Source: CAZDVQ01 sp964508975 (GTDB lineage: Bacteria > Bacteroidota > Bacteroidia > Chitinophagales > Saprospiraceae). From it: a DNA stretch of 64,000 nucleotides. The position numbers were made by a program, and so were the translations under genes. The stretch's first letter is position 1. Every line of letters begins with the position of its first letter. The notes beneath the pieces are model-generated. The model ran no database searches. It saw only the letters and a list, made by a program, of their open reading frames with translations, and was not told the origin of the DNA. This document shows, piece after piece, positions 8,537 through 18,738 of this stretch. The stretch spans positions 62,001-126,000 of the forward strand of contig CAZDVQ010000003.1 of NCBI GenBank assembly GCA_964508975.1. Direction: 5' to 3'.

Positions 8537-11500
8537 TTAACGAATCAGGGTTACGTTTCCTTTTACAACAACCGTTGACCCATCGATAGGACAAGGGAAT
8601 TCCAAGAAATATACGTAAACGCCGCCGTTGAGTTGTTGGCCATTGAAAGTACCATCCCAGCCAGTAGAGAGGTTAGAAGAGAAGAATACCTGTTTACCCC
8701 AGCGGTCGAAGACCTCAAAGCGCTCAATGTCGCCCACAATAGTACTTAACGGACGAAGCACATCATTATTGCCATCGCCGTTAGGTGTGAAGGCGTTGGG
8801 GACTACGACTACTTGCTCCTCGCAGGTGGTGGTCAGCAGCAAGTCGATGGTTGTGGTTGAAGTACAGCCGTCTGCATCGGTTACGGTAACGAGGTAAGTG
8901 ATGTTCTCGGTTGGGCCAGCAACAGGGTTGGGGCAGTCAGTACAAGTAATGTTGGTATTCGGTGCCCATTGGTAGCTGTAGTTGCTTGGCGTATCGAGTG
9001 CAACACCCAGCTGAACGTTTTCGCCCGTAAAGAAGCGGATCACGTTAAACTCGGGCAGTACAACAGGTTCAAGTACCGTAACGGTAACGGTTTCGACATC
9101 TTGAGGACAATTACCCAAAGAACCCGTTACGGTATAAACCGTGGTGAGACTTGGTGTAGCAAAAGGATCAGCGATGTTGGGGTTGCTGACTTCGGCTGCG
9201 GGCGACCACGAGAAGGCATCGGCATAACCAGATGCTTCGAGGAAGGCGGTATCACCTGGGCAGATTTGAATATCAGCAGCCTCTATTTGAGCCTGTTGGA
9301 ATACCTCTACGAGCACCGTATCCGAGAGGGCACAAGCGCCGCTGAGAATAGTGAGCACGTAGTTGGTGGTAGAGTCCGGTTGAACAAATGGATTCAGGAT
9401 ATAAGGGTTGCTGAACAAAGTATCAGGTGTCCACAAGATACTATCGAACCCGATACCCGCCAGTTGGATGCTATCGCCAAAACAGATGAATACATCTGGA
9501 CCGGCAGAGATATCACCTGGGTCGAGTACATTAACGATGATGGAGTCGTTGATTAAACAGCCGTTTAAGCGAGCCGAAACGAAGTATTGCGCTGTATCTG
9601 GTGGGAATACCACAACGGTATTACAGTTGGTACAAGAGCGGAACTCGCCCGTCCAAGAAACAGCCGTTATACCTGGGTTATTAGGCAGACTGAGTGTGAG
9701 TGAATCGCCGGCGCAAATGGTTGTATCCTGGGGCAAGAGCGGTATGGTTAAGTCGACCACAGTTACGGTAGCGCAAGCCGTATCGATACAGCCCACGCTA
9801 TTGCTCACAGAAACACAGTAGGTTGTAGTAACCAGGGGCTGAGCTACAGGGTTGATACAGTTTTGGTAGCAAGTGAGGCCTGGTGTGTTGGGGTCCCAGT
9901 TGTAATTAAAGATACTTGCACCACCTGTACCGATGAGTTGGACAAATTCGCCCAAGCAAATAGTAGCATTGGCAGGATTAATTCCCGCAACAGGCAGCGG
10001 CACCGGTAAAATATTGACAAACACCGACTCGGAGGCGGTACAACCGAAAGCATCAGTCACAGTAAGGGTGTATGTTGTACTGGTAGTAGGGCTCGCAATA
10101 GGATTAGAGATGATGGTAGAAGACAAACCGTTGCCGGGCGACCAGCTGTAGCTTACGGCTGTTGGAGCCGTTGCTTGCAGTTGTACCGCATCGTTTAGGC
10201 AGATTGTAAATGAATCGGCCAAGGTAATGGCTGGCGGAACGAGTACAAAAACAGATACCGTTTGGGTGGCCGTACAGCCGTTGGCGTTGGTTGCCGTTAC
10301 ACTGTAGTTGGTGCTACTACCGGGGGTGCTTGGCGCCACGGTGATGCTGGCGTTGCCAGAACCTGTAGACCAGATGAACGAGCCACCACCGCCAATTGAT
10401 GCCGTAAAGATAGTTGTGGTATTGACACAAATCGTATCGTTGATTGGCGTAACCGTGAGTACTGGTAAAGGGTTAACTGTAACAGTGGCAGCATCGGTGG
10501 CGGTACAGCCGTTGCCATCGGTAAGGGTAACATTATAAGTAGCCCCCGGCAAAGCCGTAGCAACCGAAATAGATGCCGTCACTGCAGTAGTTGACCACAG
10601 ATAGGTATAACCGGTACCGGCACCACCACTTGGAACTGCGGTTAGGTTAGCATTATCGTTGAGACAAATCGTTGTATCGGAGAATATAGTAACCGTTGGT
10701 AAAGGATTAACCGTGACTAGAATAGCGTCTGAAGCAGTACAACCGAAGGCATCGGTCACAGTAACCGTATACGTGGTTGTATTGGTTGGTGTAGCTAGCG
10801 GGTTGGCAATATTAGCCAAGTTAAGGCTGGCAGCAGGGCTCCAGTTGTACGAAATGGCCGTTAGAGACGTAGCCTGTAACTGTGTTTGACCATTTAAGCA
10901 AACCACGGCATCATTACCAGCATTCACCGTAGGTGGTATACGAACAAAAACAGCCACACTGTCTACCTGCTGGCAACCGTTGGCATTGGTAGCGGTTACG
11001 GTATAGAAAGTATTTTGACCAATGGCCGTTGGCGAAACAGTTATACTTGGGTTTGTAGCGCCTGTTGACCAAACAAAGGTGCCAGCGCCAACAATAGAAG
11101 CGGCAAGCGTAGTGCTACTGAGCGGGCAAATAGAATCATTAGCAGGGCTGAAAGCTATTGTAGGCAATGGATTTACGGTAACCGTGGCCGCATCGGTAGC
11201 GGTACAGCCATTCGCATCGGTCAAGGTTACCGTGAAACTTGCACTAGGCAAAGCCGGGGAGAACGCTGCCGTTTGGGTGGTAGCGCCGCCTGTCCATGCA
11301 TAAGTATAACCAGTTCCGGCTCCACCGCTTGGCACTGCTGTTAGGAATGCCGTGTCATTGAGACAAATGGTGGTATCCGAGAATATCGTCACTGTAGGCA
11401 AGCTATTTACAATAACCCTAACCGTATCGGTAGCGGTACAAGTGTTGGCATCAGTTACGGTAACGGTGTAAAGCGTGCTGCTTAATGGCGTTGCAACAGG

Positions 11501-14500
11501 GTTTGCAATGTTGACAGCACTCAAGCCGGCACCTGGCGACCATGCGTATGCGCCGCCCAGACCTCCGCCAGTGGCCGAGAGCGTGGTGCTATTATTTAAA
11601 CATATGGAAACATTGGGTCCTGCATCGGCTGCTGGCAAAGCAAATACAGTAATGGTCACACTGGCAGTATCGCTACAACCATTGGGCACTGTACTAATTA
11701 AAGTAGCTTGGTATGTACCTGGCGTGTTGTAGGTAAATGAGCCATTGGCTGTTGTGGCATCTATGGCTCCATCATTGTCGAAGTCCCAAGAGAACGCAAT
11801 AGGGCTTAAAGCGCTTGAACTATTGCTAAAATTAACCGTGAGTGGCACGCAGCCTTGGTTAATATTGGATTGCGGCACGGATACGGGAGCCGCTTGTACA
11901 CTCATCATATTACTGGCTGTCAAGGTATCGACACAAGCGCCTGCCGTTACGATAAGGCTTACATCGTACAAGCCCTCTGGGCCAGGGTAACAGATATTAC
12001 TTGGGTTGGGGTTGGTTGAAGTAGTAGTTGCCGCACCGTTGAAGGTCCAGGCATAAGTAATACCTGCTGCGGGTATATTACTTGAAACCTGCGAGCTGAA
12101 GGAGGTACAATCGTTGATACAAAGTGTTGAATCGAGCGCGCTGAAGTTAACCAAAAGACTATCGATATTGACCGTTCCTGCTCCGGTAGCGCTCAAAATA
12201 CACACGCTATCTTGTACCAAGATACTTGGGAAATAGCTACCAGCCGTGAGGTAGGTATAATTCAATACGGTGGTACCTGTAGGGGTAGCCGTTTGTACAG
12301 CTTGGAAGCCACCATCACCAGACACGAAGAAAATGCTATCGGTGTTCACGTGGGTAATCGTGACATCAACTTGTTGTGGGCTACAGCCTGCAGGAGGCGT
12401 GAATGCATAAGAACCAATTGGGCCGCCAACCGTAATAAAACTATCAATGGTTAAGGTATCCCTACAGTTAACGCCCCTAACGATGAGGCTAACGTCGTAA
12501 ACGCCTGGCTGCGTGTAAGTGATACTTGGAGACTGTTGGTTGGAGCTTGCTCCGTTACCAAAATCCCAAGTAAAGGCATTAGAGAATGGCCCAGCGTTGG
12601 TAGACAGGTTTGTAAACTGTACCGTAAGTGGCGGACAAGGCGTGAAGGTATTATTTGCAGAGAATGCTGCTACAGGTGTCTGTATCGTAACCGACTGGCA
12701 AAGCGTGCTATCACAACCGTTTGCATCGGTAACTGTCAAGCAAACCTGGTACACACCATCGGTATTGTATGTAAAAGTAGGATCAATTTGATTGGTTGTA
12801 TCGGCGGGGTTACCTGTACCGAAATCCCAATGGTAAGTCAGTGTTCCAGAGCCTGTTGACGTATTGGAAAAACCAACCAAACTACCTGCGCATACGGGCT
12901 GTTGTACGGTAAAGCCTGGTACCGGGAAGGTTGCCTGAACAAAGGCATTCCGGTTTCGAGTAGATGTACACCCAAAGGAGTTTGTAACCACAAGCCTCAC
13001 GTTAAAGCTTTGATTCTGGGCTGTGTAGATAATTGATGGGTTCTGTACCGAACTGGTCTGCCCGTCGCCGAAGGTCCATGCCCAAGAGGTAATCGGGAAT
13101 ATGGCAAAGGTGGAGAGGTCAGTAAAGTTAACCGGTAAAGGGGCACAGCCAGCATTGACATTGGCCGCAAAGTTTGATGAAATTCGACCTACCACAATAC
13201 TGTCGTTAAATACAGCTGTATCAGCACAACCATTAGTATCTACGACAACGAGGGTTATGGGCGTGTAGTAACCTGCAAAGTTATATCTAATGTTAGGTAA
13301 CGCGGCAGTACCATTGGTCAACACGGAACCAGGCGCGGTCCAGGTATAACTTACAGCATCTACAGAAGTGTTGATAATCTGCAAGGTAAAGGGAATACAG
13401 CCGGTATCTTGTACCACTTGGAAATTGGCCTGAGGTGACCGAATGCTAATAAACCGGCTTACTGTATATTCGCAATTCGTAGAGTCATTATAGGCGGTTA
13501 ATACGATTTCGTAATTACCCGTTCCATATGGGGTGTAATCAAAAATAGGATTTTGCAAAGCAGAGGTATCGAGCGGGTTGCCCGTACCGAAATCCCAGCG
13601 CCAGCGAGTAGCATCAACAGACTCGTCGATAAAGGTCACAAAAAAGAGGGAGTCTGGATGACAAGAACGCCATGTCGAAAATTCTGCCACAGGACCAAGC
13701 ACGATGATGTAATCTTCCACACAGGTAGTTGAATCGCAACCATAATTAAAAGCTGTCAAACAAACATCAAAGGTATCTAGGTCGCTGTATTGATACGATG
13801 GATTAGCTTCTAGCGATGTGCCTCCATCTCCAAATTCCCAGAAAAACTCCGTTACATTACCTGGAGTAAGACTTGTAAAGTCAACTGGATCTTCTGCACA
13901 GACGTTTTGAGGTACACCCACAAAATCAGGAACAAGCTGCATCCCGGCACACACTTCTTGGCTTACAGTATCAATACATCCTATAACGTCAGTTACGGTT
14001 AGTACTATATTGTAGCAACCGGTATCTACAAGGTTTGTCAATGGAGGTGCCTGGACATTATAGGTTTGGCTAAATGCGTTAGGACCTGTAATCTGCCAGT
14101 TCCAAGATGCGATGGCATTAGGCCCAGTTGAAGCATCTGTCAAGGTTAACGGCCGAGGTGCACAGCCTAGCAGCGGCCCGGCGTTCATCGTGGCAGTAGG
14201 TCCTTGTTGGAAAACCCCAATTGACGAGGTAGCGGTACAGCCTGTGCTACTGGTCATCAATAAAGTTGCTGTAAATGGGCCAGGGGTCGAATATAAATGG
14301 GATGGATTGGCCAGTGTTGACGTATTGTTGCCCCCCGAAACAGGATCTCCAAAATTCCAAACATAGGAAGCTGTATTCGTAGCATTCGCCGTAAAGTTCA
14401 CCGTAAAGGGCAAGGCACAAGATGTAATAGCACTGACCGTTGGCAATGCCGTTGGGCGAGGGTTTACCGTGATAGTTTGCTGAAACTGGCCAGGGCATCC

Positions 14501-15565
14501 ATCAATTTGTAAGCTTAATGTTGCCGTATAGATACCTGGGTTCAGGTATGTATATGATGGATCATTAGTGGTTACGGGTGCCGAACCATCGCCAAAATCC
14601 CACTGGATATTCGTTATGGTACCTCCGGTAGTTTGATTGACAAAAGCTATAGTGCCCCCAGCACAGGTAACATTCGACGATACTCCAAAGCTTGGCGATG
14701 CTGAACCCAATGATATTTGACTACCCAATGTGAATACATCAGAGCAACCAGAAATATTGTCGGTAACCGTTAAACTTGGCGTAAATGTACCTGCCGAGGT
14801 ATAAGTGTGCGACGGGTTAGCTAAAGTTGATGTATTACTGGCCCCTGATGCTGGGTCGCCAAAATCCCAGGCATAACTCAAGTTTCCTGGACTAGATGTA
14901 TTTGTAAAGTTTACAGTAAATGGTATAGAACACGAAACAGTACCACTGGATGTAAATCCCGCAGTTGGCGGCGGTACAATGTTCACCAAGTTGTTGATAG
15001 TAACGAAATTAGTACAACCGCAGGCGTCGGTTATTTGTAACGTTACCGTGTAGTTTGCACTTCCTGCCGCAGTATAAGTATGGCTCGGATTCTGTTGGTT
15101 TGAAATCGGCGAGCCGTCACCAAAGTCCCAAGCCCAACTCGTTATCGGGCATCCACCTTGTACCGATGCATCGTTGAACTGAACGGTTAAAGGCGAGCAA
15201 CCTGTGGTTATAGGTGTTCCAATAGCCGCCGTTGGCGAGCTAAACGAACTGATAAAGTTTGTACGGCATAATTGATTACTCCCACTTGGCCCTGTAACGG
15301 TCAAACAAATGGTATATACACCTGGGGAAAAGATAAATACGGGGTTGGCTAATACCGAGGTGTTCACCAATGTTCCACTTTGATTAAATACTTGCCAACT
15401 CCATGCGGTTATGTTCCCCGACGAGCTTGAACTGTTGAAAAATGATACCAAGTTGGCACAGCCACTCGTTGGGTTTGCTGTAAAGTTTGCTGTTACTTGT
15501 GCTTTCAAATGCCCCGTCGGGATAATCAATGCAAGTAAAATGGCAATTTGTACAAAAAAACGCAT
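8537..15565 (-). CDS. Giant PKD-repeat adhesin with T9SS type B sorting domain
   Basis: The 2342-residue secreted protein has a signal peptide (1-22), then about 1350 residues of PKD-type domains (recurrent WDFGDG, NPSHTY and YTVTLTVTD patterns), then about 600 residues of cysteine-containing repeats (ICLND ... YTVTVTDANGCTATD). It ends in a CHU_C domain with PNAFTPNGDGNND, RWGKQVF and GVYVYFLEF, the type B T9SS signal of gliding-motility proteins. It is probably a surface filament or adhesin comparable in design, not sequence, to SprB. The DNA for the second repeat block contains a roughly 700-bp duplication (10190-11640). It heads an operon with PorP/SprF. Confidence 0.93.
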   Translation of the reverse strand: MRFFVQIAILLALIIPTGHLKAQVTANFTANPTSGCANLVSFFNSSSSSGNITAWSWQVFNQSGTLVNTSVLANPVFIFSPGVYTICLTVTGPSGSNQLCRTNFISSFSSPTAAIGTPITTGCSPLTVQFNDASVQGGCPITSWAWDFGDGSPISNQQNPSHTYTAAGSANYTVTLQITDACGCTNFVTINNLVNIVPPPTAGFTSSGTVSCSIPFTVNFTNTSSPGNLSYAWDFGDPASGASNTSTLANPSHTYTSAGTFTPSLTVTDNISGCSDVFTLGSQISLGSASPSFGVSSNVTCAGGTIAFVNQTTGGTITNIQWDFGDGSAPVTTNDPSYTYLNPGIYTATLSLQIDGCPGQFQQTITVNPRPTALPTVSAITSCALPFTVNFTANATNTASYVWNFGDPVSGGNNTSTLANPSHLYSTPGPFTATLLMTSSTGCTATSSIGVFQQGPTATMNAGPLLGCAPRPLTLTDASTGPNAIASWNWQITGPNAFSQTYNVQAPPLTNLVDTGCYNIVLTVTDVIGCIDTVSQEVCAGMQLVPDFVGVPQNVCAEDPVDFTSLTPGNVTEFFWEFGDGGTSLEANPSYQYSDLDTFDVCLTAFNYGCDSTTCVEDYIIVLGPVAEFSTWRSCHPDSLFFVTFIDESVDATRWRWDFGTGNPLDTSALQNPIFDYTPYGTGNYEIVLTAYNDSTNCEYTVSRFISIRSPQANFQVVQDTGCIPFTLQIINTSVDAVSYTWTAPGSVLTNGTAALPNIRYNFAGYYTPITLVVVDTNGCADTAVFNDSIVVGRISSNFAANVNAGCAPLPVNFTDLSTFAIFPITSWAWTFGDGQTSSVQNPSIIYTAQNQSFNVRLVVTNSFGCTSTRNRNAFVQATFPVPGFTVQQPVCAGSLVGFSNTSTGSGTLTYHWDFGTGNPADTTNQIDPTFTYNTDGVYQVCLTVTDANGCDSTLCQSVTIQTPVAAFSANNTFTPCPPLTVQFTNLSTNAGPFSNAFTWDFGNGASSNQQSPSITYTQPGVYDVSLIVRGVNCRDTLTIDSFITVGGPIGSYAFTPPAGCSPQQVDVTITHVNTDSIFFVSGDGGFQAVQTATPTGTTVLNYTYLTAGSYFPSILVQDSVCILSATGAGTVNIDSLLVNFSALDSTLCINDCTSFSSQVSSNIPAAGITYAWTFNGAATTTSTNPNPSNICYPGPEGLYDVSLIVTAGACVDTLTASNMMSVQAAPVSVPQSNINQGCVPLTVNFSNSSSALSPIAFSWDFDNDGAIDATTANGSFTYNTPGTYQATLISTVPNGCSDTASVTITVFALPAADAGPNVSICLNNSTTLSATGGGLGGAYAWSPGAGLSAVNIANPVATPLSSTLYTVTVTDANTCTATDTVRVIVNSLPTVTIFSDTTICLNDTAFLTAVPSGGAGTGYTYAWTGGATTQTAAFSPALPSASFTVTLTDANGCTATDAATVTVNPLPTIAFSPANDSICPLSSTTLAASIVGAGTFVWSTGATNPSITVSPTAIGQNTFYTVTATNANGCQQVDSVAVFVRIPPTVNAGNDAVVCLNGQTQLQATSLTAISYNWSPAASLNLANIANPLATPTNTTTYTVTVTDAFGCTASDAILVTVNPLPTVTIFSDTTICLNDNANLTAVPSGGAGTGYTYLWSTTAVTASISVATALPGATYNVTLTDGNGCTATDAATVTVNPLPVLTVTPINDTICVNTTTIFTASIGGGGSFIWSTGSGNASITVAPSTPGSSTNYSVTATNANGCTATQTVSVFVLVPPAITLADSFTICLNDAVQLQATAPTAVSYSWSPGNGLSSTIISNPIASPTTSTTYTLTVTDAFGCTASESVFVNILPVPLPVAGINPANATICLGEFVQLIGTGGASIFNYNWDPNTPGLTCYQNCINPVAQPLVTTTYCVSVSNSVGCIDTACATVTVVDLTIPLLPQDTTICAGDSLTLSLPNNPGITAVSWTGEFRSCTNCNTVVVFPPDTAQYFVSARLNGCLINDSIIVNVLDPGDISAGPDVFICFGDSIQLAGIGFDSILWTPDTLFSNPYILNPFVQPDSTTNYVLTILSGACALSDTVLVEVFQQAQIEAADIQICPGDTAFLEASGYADAFSWSPAAEVSNPNIADPFATPSLTTVYTVTGSLGNCPQDVETVTVTVLEPVVLPEFNVIRFFTGENVQLGVALDTPSNYSYQWAPNTNITCTDCPNPVAGPTENITYLVTVTDADGCTSTTTIDLLLTTTCEEQVVVVPNAFTPNGDGNNDVLRPLSTIVGDIERFEVFDRWGKQVFFSSNLSTGWDGTFNGQQLNGGVYVYFLEFPCPIDGSTVVVKGNVTLIR
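10190..11640 (-). repeat. About 700-bp tandem duplication inside the adhesin gene
   Basis: Three-domain units recur as A-B-C, A-B-C, A. Matching anchors are AGACAAAT at 11361 and 10662 (699 bp apart) for domain B, and TTTAAGC/TTTAAAC/TTTAGGC-type segments near 11593, 10891 and 10190 for domain A. One unit encodes about 233 residues. Confidence 0.8.
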
Positions 15566-15883
15566 AATATGATTTTAAATACCAAAATGTAAAATGCTTA
15601 CTTACTGGAAACGAACAAAAACTCGTTTGTGTCCAATCTCTCACGCCAATGCTATCAAACAAACACATTAGTGTTCCTGAAACATCGTAAACAGACAAGT
15701 CCATCGCTATGTTCACACCTGTTAGTCAACGACTTAGGAGGCCTAATCTTCATCTTTTAAATAATTCAAAATAGACCAAAAATTAACCGTCAGGTATGCA
15801 CTTAACGTTTGAAAGCACAAAGTATATACGTATGACGAGAAAAAAGGTGTTTTAGTTGTTTTTAATTATTTACTAATATATGT

Positions 15884-15913
15884 TTTGAATACCGCTTTGT
15901 TCCTGTACCTTTG
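15884..15913 (+). promoter_or_regulatory. Bacteroidetes-type promoter of the EEP-like gene
   Basis: TTTG (15884-15887), an 18-nt spacer and TACCTTTG (15906-15913) match the -33/-7 consensus. Transcription would begin about ten bases before the ATG at 15932. The rest of the 366-bp gap upstream of the adhesin shows nothing I can name. Confidence 0.75.
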
Positions 15914-15931
15914 TAATGCATACGCAAGTAT

Positions 15932-16870
15932 ATGAGATTAAAAATATTAAGAAATAACACCCTGAGTAAATCATACGGGCTTCTAGCTGCCCTCCTGGCC
16001 TTTTTGGTGGTATTCCCAATCCAAGTATCTCCCTTGCATTATATTTCGCGGTATGGATTCCATTATATGCTCCTCCTCTTCGGCCTCGGTATCTTTTTCC
16101 TGCTGGTTAAAAACAACAGGGCCATGCTGTACAGTTTTTTAATTTGCGGCGCCTTAAACTTATTCTTTAAATACAGTATTTCAGGTACCATCAACAACTA
16201 CAGTATTGTAACCAATGGCCTACCCCGAAATGTAGAATCCCCTTTTTCGCTCGTCTACATTTACAACCCTACCCTAAGCGGGCTCGAAAACCTCGCACAG
16301 GGTAAAATGCTCGATGCTACCCTACCCGATATGGTTATCGTACAGGAAACAAGCCTCGATATTGATTCCATGTATTCCGATAGCCTCTCCCAATGGCTGC
16401 CATACCGTCAACATTACTGCACCAGCAATAATCAATGCTGGATGGTATACAGCGAAGTTAAAATCGGGGCCATCGATACCCTCAACATTGATTCCTGCCA
16501 ATATTTTAGCATTCCGCTACGGCTTGAGAATAACTTCTACAGCGATATCGTACTGTTTAATCTCCCCTCGACCGAAAAACCCGTCGCAAACCATTACCTC
16601 GGGGCCTTGGCCCAACATATCCAGGTACAAGCCCGTGCTCAAGTACTCCTCGGTAATTATCAGTTAGTACCCTGGTCGCCCGAAATTTTGAAGCTCCGCC
16701 AAGATGCACTGCTAAGCGACACTCGCCGCGATTTTTCCAACGGTTTCTCTGAGCCCCCCTACCACCATGTGCTCCACTCTAAAGGGCTATATTGCCTCAA
16801 TGCTGAAACGATTTGGGACAAAGACTGGAAATCAGTCGGCCAAATTGTGCAATTTAGCTTAAAACCATGA
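15932..16870 (+). CDS. Membrane protein with degenerate endonuclease/exonuclease/phosphatase-like domain
   Basis: This 312-residue protein has three hydrophobic helices (about 15-33, 43-60, 66-80) and a globular C-terminal part. MVIVQETSLDIDS and LLGNYQLVPWSPEILKL followed by SDTRRDF follow the order of the EEP superfamily (QE, GDFN.TPWS, then a D-R segment). However, the catalytic GDFN is replaced by GNYQ, and the terminal DH motif is replaced by HVLHSKGL. It may be an inactive relative with a structural or binding role. It overlaps the undecaprenol kinase gene by four bases (ATGA), which suggests a link with envelope lipid metabolism. The superfamily call is moderate. Confidence 0.55.
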   Translation: MRLKILRNNTLSKSYGLLAALLAFLVVFPIQVSPLHYISRYGFHYMLLLFGLGIFFLLVKNNRAMLYSFLICGALNLFFKYSISGTINNYSIVTNGLPRNVESPFSLVYIYNPTLSGLENLAQGKMLDATLPDMVIVQETSLDIDSMYSDSLSQWLPYRQHYCTSNNQCWMVYSEVKIGAIDTLNIDSCQYFSIPLRLENNFYSDIVLFNLPSTEKPVANHYLGALAQHIQVQARAQVLLGNYQLVPWSPEILKLRQDALLSDTRRDFSNGFSEPPYHHVLHSKGLYCLNAETIWDKDWKSVGQIVQFSLKP

Positions 16871-17232
16871 GCCTACACAAAAGGCTATTAAGTTTCAAGT
16901 ATGCCTTCCAAGGCATCGCGCTGCTCTTCAAATCTGAAGCCAACGCTCAAATCCATCTTCTTGCCTTGACCTGCGTATGCCTAGCCGGCTGGTTTTTCGA
17001 GATTTCCAAAACCGAATGGCTGGCCGTACTCGTCATATCAGCACTCATACTAGCCCTTGAGGCCGTGAACACGGCTATCGAAAAACTGACCGACCTCGTT
17101 TCGCCACAGCAAAACCCCTTGGCTGGCCAAGTAAAAGATATGGCTGCCGGGGCAGTACTCCTGGCAGCCATATTTGCTATCGCCGTGGCCGGTATCATAT
17201 TTGGGCCAAAGCTTTGGTCTATGTGTTTCTAG
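16867..17232 (+). CDS. dgkA: Undecaprenol / diacylglycerol kinase
   Basis: The 121-residue membrane protein has three transmembrane helices and the family signature EAVNTAIEKLTDLVSP (E65, N68, E72), plus the N-terminal FKSEANAQIHLLA segment that completes the active site. It phosphorylates undecaprenol (or diacylglycerol) to supply carrier lid for cell-wall and polysaccharide synthesis. Gram-negative DgkA and Gram-positive UdpK cannot be told apart here. It is translationally coupled to the EEP-like gene. Its stop codon overlaps the first base pairs of the 162-bp palindromic element. Confidence 0.88.
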   Translation: MSLHKRLLSFKYAFQGIALLFKSEANAQIHLLALTCVCLAGWFFEISKTEWLAVLVISALILALEAVNTAIEKLTDLVSPQQNPLAGQVKDMAAGAVLLAAIFAIAVAGIIFGPKLWSMCF

Positions 17233-17392
17233 AGTATGTTTGGATTTTGGGTTTCGAGGGAAAAACGAGCTATTTTTTGATGAGCTTGCTTTAAAAAATG
17301 GGCGCATAGTGGGGCTACGTAACTATTTTTTAAAGCAAAAATCATCGGAAAAGAGCTGTTTTTCGCCGGAAGCTAAAGTCCAAACATACTCT
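17231..17392. repeat. 162-bp palindromic MITE-like element, copy 1
   Basis: The ends AGAGTATGTTTGGA and TCCAAACATACTCT are perfect inverted repeats. Inner arms (GCTTTAAAAAAT with ATTTTTTAAAGC, and AAAAACGAGCT with AGCTGTTTTT) make most of the unit foldable into one long hairpin. It fills the space between the stop codons of two converging genes. Copy 2 at 44301 differs at only three positions. Confidence 0.88.
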
Positions 17393-17396
17393 TAAT

Positions 17397-18224
17397 CTAT
17401 TTCTCCGAGCTAAGCTTCGCCCGGCGCATCTGGCCGAACAATATACTGCTGTACTTTGATGGGAATATCCGAACCAACCAGTCCATCATTTTACCGTCTT
17501 TACCTATCACCACACGTACTTTTTTGCGTCGAATGCCGCTGATAATTTGCGCAGCAGCCGAGTCGGGCGTGGTTTTCGCATTCATTTTAAAGCGGCTGGC
17601 AAGCCTTGTTTTGGCTTCTTCGTTATGGTCGCGCGAGTTGTTCACAATGTTGGTGTCAACACCGCCCGGATGTATCGTTGTGATGGTCAAATTACTGCCC
17701 AAACACTCCATACGCATCGATTCTGTAAAACCACGCACGGCAAACTTGGTCATGCAATAGGCCGATTGCGTCGCGATGCCCGCCAAGCCAAACACGCTCG
17801 ATAAGTTAACCAAAGCAGCCTCAGGCTGCTTTTTCAGGAATGGCAAAAAGGCCAAAGTGCCGTACACCACGCCCCATTGGTTAATACCCACGATCCACTC
17901 CACGTCTTCCAGCACGGTGTTTTCAACACGCACCTGGCCCAAGGCCACGCCGGCATTGTTGATCACTACATCTACCTGGCCGTAATGCTGGGCTACCGCG
18001 TCGGCAAAGGCAAACATGTCTTCTTTTTTCGAAACGTCGAAGGCTTGCGTGAATACCGCGGCACCTTTTGCCCGCACCAACTGCGCGGTTTCATCCAAGG
18101 CGCTGGCGTTGAAATCGTTCAGGGCTAACTTGGCCCCTTCGGCGGCAAATTGCAACGACAATGCCCGGCCAATCCCCGAGCCTGCACCCGTGATAACCAC
18201 TACTTTTTGCTGGAATGTTTTCAT
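17397..18224 (-). CDS. Short-chain dehydrogenase/reductase
   Basis: This 275-residue protein is a classical SDR. It has the nucleotide-binding TGAGSGIG near residues 13-20, NNAG in the middle, a catalytic serine in LSSVFG and YCMTKFAVRGF (the YxxxK pair). The substrate cannot be told. The C-terminal basic segment (RRKKVRVVIGKDGK, then a WLVRIFPSKY helix) resembles SDRs that act on hydrophobic substrates. It lies four bases upstream of, and on the same strand as, the small lipoprotein gene at 18229, and the two may be cotranscribed. Confidence 0.88.
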   Translation of the reverse strand: MKTFQQKVVVITGAGSGIGRALSLQFAAEGAKLALNDFNASALDETAQLVRAKGAAVFTQAFDVSKKEDMFAFADAVAQHYGQVDVVINNAGVALGQVRVENTVLEDVEWIVGINQWGVVYGTLAFLPFLKKQPEAALVNLSSVFGLAGIATQSAYCMTKFAVRGFTESMRMECLGSNLTITTIHPGGVDTNIVNNSRDHNEEAKTRLASRFKMNAKTTPDSAAAQIISGIRRKKVRVVIGKDGKMMDWLVRIFPSKYSSILFGQMRRAKLSSEK

Positions 18225-18228
18225 GTAT

Positions 18229-18705
18229 TTATTGGCCGTTTTGCACCCTCGTGAGGATATTGTTGAAGAAATTCAATCCGGGCTGCCCCATCATGTTGGC
18301 GTATTTTTTATCGTTGTAATAGGTCTGTAAATAGGTACAGCCTTGCGCGAAGTACACTTGCACGGTTGCCACAGTCGAGCTGTTGCCCGACAGCACAATG
18401 GTGCCAAATTGTGGGGCACAATTGATGGCCGGCACACCGCCTGGCGCATAAAAAGTTCCAATCATGCGAGCATCTTTGTTCGACATGTTGGTGGTGATGC
18501 TCAAATTCGTGAACGATACATCGGCAACATCAACCTTGGCCATCATCTCGGCCAGCGTCACGGAGTCAATCGCGGGAACGCTCGGTGCAGCAGGTGGTGG
18601 CGGCGGGGCCTGGGTGCTCGCTTCGGGGGTTTTCGTTTCTTCGGGCGACTGGCATGCCGCGGCGAAAATCATCATCAAGGTCAGCAAAGAGAACTTCTGG
18701 AACAT
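18229..18705 (-). CDS. Small hypothetical lipoprotein
   Basis: The 158-residue precursor has a lipoprotein signal (FAAAC, Cys18) and a Pro/Ala-rich linker (about 20-45). A C-terminal domain contains two cysteines and ends around NDKKYANMMGQPGLNFF. No family is recognised. The C-terminal pattern (VYF, then KKYANMMG) resembles the exported protein at 19319-19750 (VYY, then KYINYMSSYG), so the two are probably paralogs. It is likely anchored to the inner face of the outer membrane or displayed on the surface. Confidence 0.75.
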   Translation of the reverse strand: MFQKFSLLTLMMIFAAACQSPEETKTPEASTQAPPPPPAAPSVPAIDSVTLAEMMAKVDVADVSFTNLSITTNMSNKDARMIGTFYAPGGVPAINCAPQFGTIVLSGNSSTVATVQVYFAQGCTYLQTYYNDKKYANMMGQPGLNFFNNILTRVQNGQ

Positions 18706-18738
18706 CTGGTTTACTGGTTTTGGTTAAATTCTAATGCT

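Noticed and set aside
8969..9556. 195-residue open frame inside the giant adhesin gene
   Set aside because: Antisense shadow of a repetitive coding region; no signal or domain.
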